Below are positions 22,934-30,716 of a DNA stretch of 47,529 bases, piece by piece. The stretch's first letter is position 1. Every line of letters starts with the position of its first letter. The notes below the pieces were generated by a model. That model was not told the origin of the DNA and did no database searches. It saw nothing but the letters and a program-made list of their open reading frames with translations. The translations under genes were made by a program, and so were the position numbers. The stretch is from Candidatus Saccharimonadota bacterium (GTDB lineage Bacteria; Patescibacteriota; Saccharimonadia; Saccharimonadales; JAQGHD01): contig JAQGHD010000005.1 of NCBI GenBank assembly GCA_028288965.1, positions 1-47,529 on the forward strand. The letters run 5' to 3'.

Positions 22934-23291
22934 CGAGCGAGTCCTGATCAAAAGCAGTTATCCGCGGCCACAGGCTATCACCGGCTCGGCCGAATAACGA
23001 TACTCGATCAGGATATATACTTATGAGGCCTGCAGAATTGTGCTCAATATCACCCTGCTCACGAATAACTCTTAGCATTTCGGAATGTCGCACGCCAAAA
23101 GCAACTACCAAGCCAGCTTCATCAAATACTAGGCTAGCTACCGCGACCTCAAACGGCTCCGTTTCTGCTGGTAAGGTTTCTGCCAAAATCGACCAGGCCG
23201 ATGGATTGAGCATGGCCCGTATACTATCTAGTTCGGCAAAATGCGTGTTATCTTGTTTGGGACTTAGATCTGAAGCTTTTTCGACACTCAT
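22914..23291 (-). CDS. Unknown small protein between recA and recX
   Basis: 125 residues, acidic, no membrane helix. Predicted mixed beta/alpha (EVAVASLVFDEAGLVVAFGVRH, about 48-69, then ISIYPDRVSLFGRAG). No family recognised. AAGGAGTAAAAT gives a strong ribosome site. It starts 36 bases after recA and overlaps recX, so it is co-transcribed with both and may take part in recombination control, though only position suggests that. Confidence 0.7.
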   Translation of the reverse strand: MSVEKASDLSPKQDNTHFAELDSIRAMLNPSAWSILAETLPAETEPFEVAVASLVFDEAGLVVAFGVRHSEMLRVIREQGDIEHNSAGLISIYPDRVSLFGRAGDSLWPRITAFDQDSLDENHGD

Positions 23292-23326
23292 ATTTTACTC
23301 CTTATCTATTACCTATTTATTAGCAC

Positions 23327-24376
23327 CTACTCTTGCTTACTATCGGCGATGACTTTATCGATGATGTCATCCATGACTTTGGGATTGTCTTCTAGATATT
23401 GTTTGGCGGCTTCGCGACCTTGGCCAATCTTTTGACCCTGGTAAGCAAACCAGGCGCCAGACTTTTCGACAATGTTGCGGTTCACTGCCAAATCGATGAC
23501 GTCACCGCTGCGCGAAATGCCGCGATTAAACATAATGTCAAACTCGGCTTCACGGAATGGTGGAGCAACCTTGTTCTTGACCACCTTTACTCGCACATGG
23601 TTGCCAATGGCTTGCTCACCTTGCTTGATCTGACTGGTGCGGCGAATGTCCATGCGCACACTAGCGTAAAACTTGAGGGCGTTACCACCAGTAGTGGTTT
23701 CTGGGTTGCCAAACATCACGCCAATTTTCATGCGGATTTGGTTGATGAAAATAACCGTACCCTTGCTGCGGCTAATTACGCCGGTCAGCTTACGCAAGGC
23801 CTGGCTCATCAGCCGGGCTTGCAAGCCCATGTGACTATCGCCCATCTCGCCTTCTATTTCGGCTCGTGGCACTAAGGCGGCCACGGAATCAACCACAATT
23901 AAATCAACAGCATTGCTGCGCACCAGTGTCTCGGTAATTTCCAGCGCTTGCTCGCCGTTATCCGGCTGGCTAATCAATAAATTATCTACATCCACGCCCA
24001 GTCGCTTAGCATAGGCCGGGTCAAGTGCGTGTTCGGCGTCAATAAAGGCTGCTGTGCCACCGGCTTTTTGCACCTCGGCAATAGCGTGTAGCGTGAGCGT
24101 GGTCTTGCCCGAACTTTCCGGACCATAGACCTCCACCACACGGCCTTTTGGTATGCCGCCCCCAAGTGCCAGGTCAAGCGATAAGCTGCCGGTAGAAAAA
24201 GTCTCTACGTTGGTTTTATGCGCCTCGCCCAATTTCATAATGGCGCCTTTACCATAAGCTTTTTCGATGGTTTCCACCGCCAAGCCTAAGGCCTTACCGC
24301 GGGTACTGCCCTTGCTTTCGCCCTCTGTTACCGCACTTGTTTTCGTAGTTGGCTTTGATTGCTTTGCATTTGCCAT
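23327..24376 (-). CDS. recA: Recombinase RecA
   Basis: 349 residues from ATG 24374-24376, which has GGGAGG 7 bases upstream; the open frame extends to 24442 without a better start. GPESSGKTT (Walker A), [30 protein letters not shown] (Walker B region), [28 protein letters not shown] (DNA-binding loops) are all intact. The N-terminus carries an extra Lys/Ser/Thr-rich tail of about 30 residues. RecA forms filaments on single-stranded DNA for repair and uptake of transformed DNA. TATAAT at 24423-24428 is a likely -10 box. The pilB gene diverges from it. Confidence 0.98.
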   Translation of the reverse strand: MANAKQSKPTTKTSAVTEGESKGSTRGKALGLAVETIEKAYGKGAIMKLGEAHKTNVETFSTGSLSLDLALGGGIPKGRVVEVYGPESSGKTTLTLHAIAEVQKAGGTAAFIDAEHALDPAYAKRLGVDVDNLLISQPDNGEQALEITETLVRSNAVDLIVVDSVAALVPRAEIEGEMGDSHMGLQARLMSQALRKLTGVISRSKGTVIFINQIRMKIGVMFGNPETTTGGNALKFYASVRMDIRRTSQIKQGEQAIGNHVRVKVVKNKVAPPFREAEFDIMFNRGISRSGDVIDLAVNRNIVEKSGAWFAYQGQKIGQGREAAKQYLEDNPKVMDDIIDKVIADSKQE

Positions 24377-24524
24377 GGCCAACCTCCCTTCTTGTTGCTT
24401 CCACCCATTTAGTAGTGCCACAATTATAGCAAATAAATGCAAGCCCGAATGCTAAGAAGTCGTCAAACTGTTAATGGTTAACGGCAATTTTTCTGCAAAG
24501 TCATATATAATATATGAAACGCTT

Positions 24525-26339
24525 ATGCATATATCAGACACCGTAACCGAAAAACTTCTGCGGGAATCTAAAAAGTTCACTCCCGAAGAACTTACTAATC
24601 TAAAAGAGCAGGCTAAGAGCGAGAAGAAACCGCTGCAAGACCTGGTTCTTAAGAACAACCTACTGACCGAAAAGGATTTGCTGAAGCTCTATGCCGAAGA
24701 GAGCGACACGCCATTTATTGAGTTCAATCCCAAAGAGCTTAAGCGTGATATTTTGCGTTTGATTCCAGAGCGCATTGCTCGGCAATACCGGGCGGTGTTG
24801 ATTGGCGTAGAAGACAACGGCGCCAAGCTGCTAGCCATGGAAGATCCTGATGACATTCAAGCGATTAACTTTTTGCAGAAACAGCTGGGCAGCGACCTAA
24901 AGGTGCACATAGCCACCAGTACCAATGTACAGGGCGCACTGGATCAATACAGGGGCAATATTAGTAGCGAACTAACGAAAGTCATGGAACCCGAAGGCGA
25001 GTCTGCGGAGAATGAAGAGCAGGTCAACGAAGAAGATCTAGCCGAAGACTCACCAATTGCCAAAACCGTGAACCTAATTATTGAGTACGGAGTGAAGGCC
25101 GGCGCCAGCGATATTCATATAGAACCACGCGAGGAATCAGTGTTGATTCGCTATCGAGTAGATGGCATTTTACGCGAGGCTAACAAGCTGCCTAAGAAAA
25201 TGCTCGGCGCGCTGGTGTCGCGTATAAAGATTTTGGCTAACTTAAAAATTGATGAACGCCGGGCGCCGCAAGATGGCCGCTTTAAGGTAGAAGTGGCTGG
25301 CGAAGTCTTTGCTATGCGTGTCTCCACCTTACCGATTGTAGACGGTGAAAAAGTGGTCATGCGTATTTTAAACGAGAGTAGTAAAGCACTGACGCTCGAA
25401 GATTTGGGTTATTGGGACGGTGCGCTCGATGCCCTTAAAAAAGCCATCGTCCAGCCTCACGGCATGATCCTGATGACCGGGCCGACAGGTTCTGGCAAGT
25501 CAACCAGCTTATTCAGTATTTTGAGTATGCTCAATAACCCGACGATTAACATTTCTACCGTGGAAGATCCAGTGGAATATCGCGTGCCCGGCACCAACCA
25601 AACCCAAGTAAATCCGGTAGCCGGCATGACGTTTGCCAATGGCCTGCGGGCCTTGCTGCGCCAAGACCCCAACATCATTATGGTGGGTGAGATTCGGGAT
25701 AACGAAACAGCCAGTCTGGCAGTGCAAGCTGCTTTAACCGGGCACTTGGTGTTTAGTACTTTGCACACCAATAACGCCGCCACCTGTTTGCCGCGACTTC
25801 TGGATATGAGCATTGAACCGTTTTTGATTGCCAGTACTGTGCGCGCCGTGGTGGGCCAGCGCCTAGTCCGTCGGCTATGTATTGATTGCCGCCAGGAATA
25901 CAATCCCGATCCAGAAGTACTCAAAGAAATTAGCGATATCTTTCATTTAGAGAGCACCGGCGTAATGAAACGACTGCATGAGCTAGAAACCGCCGCGCTA
26001 GAAAGTGGCATCGGTAAAACTAATCCTAGTAAGACCAACAAAGTAGCAGTCGATCAACTCAGCACCAGTGAGACAAAAATCGTTCGGCTTTGGAAGGCCA
26101 ACGAGGAGGGTTGTGAAACCTGCGGGCACAGTGGCTATAAAGGCCGGATCGGCATCTACGAAGTGCTTTCCAACAGCGGTGAAGTTCAAAAGATGATTGT
26201 TAGCAACTCCACCAGCGAGGCTATCGAGCAACAAGCTATCAAAGACGGCATGATTACCATGCAAGTGGATGGTTTTATTAAAGCCTTGCGCGGCCAAACC
26301 ACCGTTGAGGAAATCCTAAGAGTAACATCAGAAAGCTAG
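24525..26339 (+). CDS. pilB: PilB, type IV pilus extension ATPase
   Basis: 604 residues from ATG 24525. N-terminal MshEN-type domain (about 1-150), then the GspE/PilB ATPase: TGPTGSGKST Walker A (about 318-327), an Asp box (TVEDPVEY), Walker B IIMVGEIRDNETA, a His box (GHLVFSTLHTNN) and a zinc module CIDC...CETC (about 451 and 531). ATP hydrolysis drives pilin assembly at the inner face of the membrane. TATAAT (24506-24511) is 13 bases before the ATG, with no ribosome site. pilC follows one base after the stop. Confidence 0.96.
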   Translation: MHISDTVTEKLLRESKKFTPEELTNLKEQAKSEKKPLQDLVLKNNLLTEKDLLKLYAEESDTPFIEFNPKELKRDILRLIPERIARQYRAVLIGVEDNGAKLLAMEDPDDIQAINFLQKQLGSDLKVHIATSTNVQGALDQYRGNISSELTKVMEPEGESAENEEQVNEEDLAEDSPIAKTVNLIIEYGVKAGASDIHIEPREESVLIRYRVDGILREANKLPKKMLGALVSRIKILANLKIDERRAPQDGRFKVEVAGEVFAMRVSTLPIVDGEKVVMRILNESSKALTLEDLGYWDGALDALKKAIVQPHGMILMTGPTGSGKSTSLFSILSMLNNPTINISTVEDPVEYRVPGTNQTQVNPVAGMTFANGLRALLRQDPNIIMVGEIRDNETASLAVQAALTGHLVFSTLHTNNAATCLPRLLDMSIEPFLIASTVRAVVGQRLVRRLCIDCRQEYNPDPEVLKEISDIFHLESTGVMKRLHELETAALESGIGKTNPSKTNKVAVDQLSTSETKIVRLWKANEEGCETCGHSGYKGRIGIYEVLSNSGEVQKMIVSNSTSEAIEQQAIKDGMITMQVDGFIKALRGQTTVEEILRVTSES

Positions 26340-26340
26340 C

Positions 26341-27564
26341 ATGCAATTCAGCTACACCGCTACTAACAAAGAAGGCCGAACCATAGAAGGCACTGCCGAG
26401 GCCCCCAATAAAGAAGCGTTAATTACTAACCTCACTCGACAATCACTCAAGCCCGTCGTGATTAAGTTACAGTCCGAACATGGCTTGCTCAGCAAGTTTG
26501 GTGGCCGCAAGAAAGTTAAGCTACGCGACTTAGTGATCTTTACGCGGCAGCTCAGTACCATGGTTAGCGCGGGAGTCCCCCTGGCCCGCTCACTTAACAC
26601 GCTGCAAAACCAAGCCGAGAATGCCTACTTTAAAACCGTTATTAGCAACATTACTAAAGATGTCGAGGGTGGTACCGCCCTCGGCGAAGCCTTTGGCAAA
26701 TATCCTAAGGTTTTTAGTGAAGTCTATATAAATATGGTCAAAGCTGGTGAAGCCGGCGGAATTTTAGATGATATTTTAAAGCGCTTGGCGCTGCAAATTG
26801 AGCAAGATGCCTCCATCCGCAAAAAAGTCAAAAGTGCCATGATGTACCCCCTGGTGATTATGTCCATTACGGTTGTGGCGTTCTTTGGCATTATGATTTT
26901 TGTGATTCCAAAGATTGGCAAGATTATGAAAGACCTGGGCGGCGCCAATGCTCAACTGCCCATTTATACCCGGGTGATGTTAAGCGCTAGTGATTTTATG
27001 CGAGCCAACGCTATTGTGCTAACCGTACTGCTAGTTATTGTGATCTACGTGATAAAGCGCTACATCAGCACGCCAAAAGGCAAGTATCAGCTTCACTCGT
27101 TGCTGCTTAGAATTCCAGTACTTAAGACCATTGTTATTAAAGTAGCGATTGCCCGCTTTGCCCGCACTTTTGCTTCACTAATGACCGCCGGAGTCGGCGT
27201 GCTCGATGCCCTGGAAGTCACTGGTGGTGCTATGGGCAATAAGGTGATTGAAGAAGAATTGCGCAACGCCGCTAAACAAGTCAAAAATGGCAAGCAGTTA
27301 TCGGAGCCGCTCAGCCAAAGTAAGCACTTTCCGCCAATTGTCAGCCAAATGCTCGCTGTCGGCGAAGAAACCGGCAAGATTGACACCATTTTGGTCAAAG
27401 TAGCTGATTTTTATGAAGAAGAAGTCGAAACCCTTGTCGATGGACTAAGCTCAATTATTGAACCGCTGATGATCGTGGTGCTCGGTAGTATTGTGGGCCT
27501 AATTGCCGCTAGCGTCATGGGCCCCATTGCCAACCTTACCAAAAACATCGGCAACGGAAATTAG
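26341..27564 (+). CDS. pilC: PilC, type IV pilus platform protein
   Basis: 407 residues with two GspF repeats. MQFSYTATNKEGRTIEGTAEA opens it, FTRQLSTMVSAGVPL and VKAGEAGGILDDILKRLA mark repeat 1, and FARTFASLMTAGVGVLDALE and VGEETGKIDTILVKVADFYEEEVE mark repeat 2. Membrane helices lie near 168-192, 217-237 and 375-397. It anchors PilB and feeds pilin subunits into the growing fibre. It starts one base after pilB. Confidence 0.96.
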   Translation: MQFSYTATNKEGRTIEGTAEAPNKEALITNLTRQSLKPVVIKLQSEHGLLSKFGGRKKVKLRDLVIFTRQLSTMVSAGVPLARSLNTLQNQAENAYFKTVISNITKDVEGGTALGEAFGKYPKVFSEVYINMVKAGEAGGILDDILKRLALQIEQDASIRKKVKSAMMYPLVIMSITVVAFFGIMIFVIPKIGKIMKDLGGANAQLPIYTRVMLSASDFMRANAIVLTVLLVIVIYVIKRYISTPKGKYQLHSLLLRIPVLKTIVIKVAIARFARTFASLMTAGVGVLDALEVTGGAMGNKVIEEELRNAAKQVKNGKQLSEPLSQSKHFPPIVSQMLAVGEETGKIDTILVKVADFYEEEVETLVDGLSSIIEPLMIVVLGSIVGLIAASVMGPIANLTKNIGNGN

Positions 27565-27692
27565 CTCGTTTTCTTGAATCGAGCTTCCGAATCTTCTGCC
27601 ACGAATACAATCATCTCTGATCCTTTTCTGTGCGTGATCAGATCACCAGCTCGCTCATACCAGGTTCGTCGTTCCTGGCGTGCCTGCTGCAA
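27561..27692 (-). CDS. Candidate small basic protein antisense to the pilC-pilin gap
   Basis: Minus-strand frame open for 48 codons after a TGA at 27708-27710. With a TTG start at 27690-27692 it encodes 43 residues including RRTWYERAGDLITHRKGSEM and IVFVAEDSEARFKKTS. An internal ATG (27612-27614) with AAAGGA 7 bases upstream would give only 17 residues. The sequence reads like a folded-protein fragment, more so than the opposite strand. Its stop overlaps that of pilC. No good ATG start for the full frame makes it doubtful, and a decayed gene is possible. Confidence 0.4.
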   Translation of the reverse strand: MQQARQERRTWYERAGDLITHRKGSEMIVFVAEDSEARFKKTS

Positions 27693-27730
27693 GCGGGGAT
27701 TGCGAGCTCAAATGACTTTAAGCCGGTCTA

Positions 27731-27758
27731 TTGACTGGCGTACGCTTATGGTTATAAT
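27731..27758 (+). promoter_or_regulatory. Promoter of the major pilin gene
   Basis: TTGACT (27731-27736), 16-base spacer, TATAAT (27753-27758). Leader of about 76 bases ending in AAGGAGGGTGGGTCCTC and the ATG. AGGA in the ribosome site can pair with TCCT just before the start codon. Confidence 0.8.
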
Positions 27759-27840
27759 CATTACTGATACTTATCCTTAGGCTATTACTGCTTGGATAAG
27801 ATCTTGTATAAAAAACAATAAACAAGGAGGGTGGGTCCTC

Positions 27841-28311
27841 ATGATCTCACTGAAAAGCAAACAACAAGGTTTCACCATTGTGGAACTTTTGATTGTTATC
27901 GTAGTGATCGGTATTTTAGCCGGTCTAGTTCTAGTAACCTTTAATGGTATTCAACAAAAAGCTCGTAACACCGAAAGACAAACTGACCTTAAGGCAATCC
28001 AAAGTCACTTGGAAGCCTACAACGCCCAAAATGGTCGCTATCCATTACTAAGTGATATGAACACGCAACCGGGTACCGGTAACTGGTGGATTCAAACCAA
28101 CATGAAAGGTTTGGACAAAGAAGCCTTGCGTGACCCCAAGAACAGCACGCACAGTTTAGCAAACGCCGCAACGGTTAACCAATACGCTTACGCCCCAACC
28201 GCTGATGACGGTTCAGCCTGTGACAACACTGCCACCGATTGTGGTAAGTACACACTGACCTCCAAGCTCGAGGGTGGTGCTGCGGACTACGTTCTTAACA
28301 GTTTGAACTAA
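27841..28311 (+). CDS. Type IV pilin, probable major subunit
   Basis: 156 residues. Prepilin leader of 10 residues ending Gly10, cleavage before Phe11 (G/FTIVELLIVIVVIGILAGLV) with Glu at mature position 5, then the long N-terminal helix and a small C-terminal globular domain with two Cys (CDNTATDC) able to form a short disulphide loop. A strong separate promoter, a strong ribosome site and a terminator directly after it indicate high, independent expression, as expected for the main pilus subunit. The peptidase (PilD) that would process it is not in the window. Confidence 0.93.
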   Translation: MISLKSKQQGFTIVELLIVIVVIGILAGLVLVTFNGIQQKARNTERQTDLKAIQSHLEAYNAQNGRYPLLSDMNTQPGTGNWWIQTNMKGLDKEALRDPKNSTHSLANAATVNQYAYAPTADDGSACDNTATDCGKYTLTSKLEGGAADYVLNSLN

Positions 28312-28332
28312 AAATATCTTTCAAACTTGATC

Positions 28333-28368
28333 AAAACCCGGGACATAAGCACCCGGGTTTTCTTCTTT
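28333..28368 (+). terminator. Intrinsic terminator after the pilin gene
   Basis: AAAACCCGGG (28333-28342) pairs perfectly with CCCGGGTTTT (28352-28361) around 9 bases, followed by a T/C-rich tail. It separates the pilin from the minor pilin genes. Confidence 0.88.
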
Positions 28369-28372
28369 CTGA

Positions 28373-28401
28373 TTGAGAAGAAGCTTATGGTTACATATAA
28401 T
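28373..28401 (+). promoter_or_regulatory. Promoter of the minor pilin operon
   Basis: TTGAGA (28373-28378), 17-base spacer, TATAAT (28396-28401). Predicted start about 5 bases before the ATG of the leader ORF at 28413. Confidence 0.78.
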
Positions 28402-28412
28402 GGAGAGTAGTT

Positions 28413-28490
28413 ATGGCAGGCAATGACACACCTTCTACACTTGGGCTAGTTTTGGTGTGCTCCGGCGCGGCGCCAGTGAGCGGTATATGA
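28413..28490 (+). CDS. Leader peptide ORF coupled to the minor pilin operon (25 residues)
   Basis: MAGNDTPSTLGLVLVCSGAA then PVSGI and TGA. GGAGAG lies 5 bases before its ATG, and its stop overlaps the start of the large minor pilin gene (ATGA, 28487-28490). The downstream gene has no good ribosome site of its own, so translation of this ORF probably delivers ribosomes to it. No amino-acid run typical of attenuation is seen. Confidence 0.5.
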   Translation: MAGNDTPSTLGLVLVCSGAAPVSGI

Positions 28491-30109
28491 AATACCGTGA
28501 ACGCGTACCGCAAAGGAGCAAGCTGAAACTAGGCGGCAGGCCAGCAGGTGCAGTAGGCGTGCAAGAGGGTTATACAATTGTCGAGTTAGTCATAGGTATG
28601 ACCGTATTTGTAGTGATTGCCCTTAGCGCCTTTACCCTATATTCATCACTCGTTTCTAGTGCTGTGCTAGCCAAGCAAAAAGCCGTGGCGCTGTCTTTAG
28701 GCACCAACCAAATGGAATATCTAAAATCCTTACCTTATAACAACTTAGCCGTGGCTGGGGGTAGTATTGTTACCGCTAATCCGATTCCAGCCACCAGTAA
28801 TATTACGGTGAACAATGTGTTGTATGTAGTTAAAACCGACATTAGCTATACCGACGACGCCTTTGATGGCTGTGGCTCATATCCGAATCTGGCGTTAAAA
28901 CAACAGTATTGCCGCAACTATCCAGCGCCCGCGGGCGCGCCAGCCACAGATACTAACCCGGCCGATTATAAAATTGCCCATGTAGCTGTTTACACCAAAA
29001 GCAATATTAAACTAGCTGAGGTTGATACGGAAATCTCGGCTCGGGTAGCCGAAACGGCTAGTACGACCGGTGCTTTGTTTGTGAGCGTACTGGATGATGA
29101 CGGCAACCCGGTAGTGGGTGCCTTGGTGCACGTTACCGATACCACACTGAACCCTAGCGTGAATGTATCCGATAATACCGACACCAGCGGCAATGCTATT
29201 TTTTATGGTTTGCCACCGGACACCACTGGCTACGATTACGTGGTGACGGCAAGCAACACTGGCTACTCCACGTTAACCACGATTGCACCAAGCGGGTCTT
29301 TGCAGCCAACCTACCCAAGCAAACAGATATTTACACAGTTATCTTCCTTTGTGACCCTTACACTCAAGCCGCAAGGCACCAACAGCTTAGTGCTGGAAAC
29401 CACCGATGCCAGCGGCAATCCGCTCGGCAGTATGAAAGTATACGTAAAGGGTGGCTACAAAAAATACACTAACACCGCCGATACCAGCTACTACTACGAC
29501 ACCCTGAGTCCTACTGACACCCGGCCCCAAACCGATGGCGGCGGTTTTACTTCCCTGAGCAACCTGGTACCCGGCAACTATATATTTTGTGGCGACACCG
29601 GCTCTAGCAGCTGTGGTATTGGCGGCACACCGTATTACTTAGCTGCGGCCGTGCCGTACGGTGGGCTGAACTCACTCGATCCAATTACTGTCCCTACATA
29701 TGATGCCGGCTCGCCACCTACCCAAACCTTCACATATAATGGTCAGCCCTTCTTGCAAAAAGTGCGCTTGATTATGACCAACAACATCAATTTCCCACGA
29801 ATATTTACCCTAAACCCTTCGGAACTCAGCCTGGCTAGTGCCACACTCAACCCTTATGCCTTTGTCATTACCGGCGCTAACCTGCCCTGCAATACATCAG
29901 GTGGCTGCTCTACGACAGTCCGCTTTACCCAAGGCAGCAACACCTACACGGCCACCTGTAACGGCAACGGCTTAAACACTCAGCTTAATTGCACCGCTAA
30001 TCTTACAGGTATTACTGCTGGCAATCTACAACTGACCATCATTGCTAATGGCTTTACCCTAAACTTGCCGGATACGCCGCTGTTAGGAGGATTAAATGCC
30101 GTCCCATAA
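28487..30109 (+). CDS. Large minor pilin with SpaA/Cna-B-like domains
   Basis: 540 residues from ATG 28487 (a GTG at 28457 is in frame but inside the leader ORF). A long 28-residue basic prepilin leader ends G/YTIVELVIGMTVFVVIAL with Glu at position 5. Then a PilV-like region (about 60-170), two carboxypeptidase-regulatory/Cna-B-like beta-sandwiches (about 195-280 and 300-420: GALFVSVLDDDGNPVVGALV, LVLETTDASGNPLG) and a Cys-rich C-terminal sandwich. Far longer than usual minor pilins, it looks like a pilus-tip or pilus-associated adhesin (inference). Overlaps the next gene by 14 bases. Confidence 0.82.
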   Translation: MKYRERVPQRSKLKLGGRPAGAVGVQEGYTIVELVIGMTVFVVIALSAFTLYSSLVSSAVLAKQKAVALSLGTNQMEYLKSLPYNNLAVAGGSIVTANPIPATSNITVNNVLYVVKTDISYTDDAFDGCGSYPNLALKQQYCRNYPAPAGAPATDTNPADYKIAHVAVYTKSNIKLAEVDTEISARVAETASTTGALFVSVLDDDGNPVVGALVHVTDTTLNPSVNVSDNTDTSGNAIFYGLPPDTTGYDYVVTASNTGYSTLTTIAPSGSLQPTYPSKQIFTQLSSFVTLTLKPQGTNSLVLETTDASGNPLGSMKVYVKGGYKKYTNTADTSYYYDTLSPTDTRPQTDGGGFTSLSNLVPGNYIFCGDTGSSSCGIGGTPYYLAAAVPYGGLNSLDPITVPTYDAGSPPTQTFTYNGQPFLQKVRLIMTNNINFPRIFTLNPSELSLASATLNPYAFVITGANLPCNTSGGCSTTVRFTQGSNTYTATCNGNGLNTQLNCTANLTGITAGNLQLTIIANGFTLNLPDTPLLGGLNAVP

Positions 30110-30716
30110 CCTGCACACCTCCATTTCCAAGTCGGCCAGTGGTTTTACCATTATCGAAGTATTGGTGGTAATAAGTCTGAGCGCCATCATTGGCCTAGCG
30201 ACCTTTAGCTTCTTTAATGATTCGTTTCGTAACTACCTGGCCCTTCAAGAAGACGGTACAGCTTTTAGCGATTTAAGCTTGCAATCTCAAAAATTGGCCA
30301 GTGTGCTACGTGGTGTGACCGATTTTGTTACCGTAAATAGCAACGACATCACCGTCTATGCCTATTTTTCGCCGCAAGATGCCTACGTTTCGCAGGTGCA
30401 CTATTACCACAACATTGATAATACCAAGCTCATGGCCGACATTACACCTATGACCGCTAACCCCCCTAACGGCACCCTTATCACGGCTAAAAAAAGAACC
30501 TACACCGTGGTAGGCCGCTTGTATACGCCACCGAGTTCCTCTATTTTTACCTATTTGGATTCATCTGGAAATCCACTGACCCTGCCCATAAGTGACCTGT
30601 TAACTATAAAAGGCATCAAAGTAAGCCTTTCGGTGCCGTCCAAAGGCACCGGGGTGGCTGGCTACAGCACTATGTCCTTACAGGTAAGCCTAAGAAACAG
30701 AAAGACCAACCTATGA
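30096..30716 (+). CDS. Minor pilin (PilW/PulJ-like)
   Basis: 206 residues. Prepilin cleavage at Gly16 (G/FTIIEVLVVISLSAIIGLATFSFF) with Glu at position 5, then a soluble beta-rich domain. TTAGGAGG directly before the ATG is an almost perfect ribosome site, placed inside the end of the upstream gene. It overlaps the next gene by 4 bases (ATGA). Minor pilins of this type prime pilus assembly as a complex with PilV/PilX partners. Confidence 0.85.
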   Translation: MPSHNLHTSISKSASGFTIIEVLVVISLSAIIGLATFSFFNDSFRNYLALQEDGTAFSDLSLQSQKLASVLRGVTDFVTVNSNDITVYAYFSPQDAYVSQVHYYHNIDNTKLMADITPMTANPPNGTLITAKKRTYTVVGRLYTPPSSSIFTYLDSSGNPLTLPISDLLTIKGIKVSLSVPSKGTGVAGYSTMSLQVSLRNRKTNL

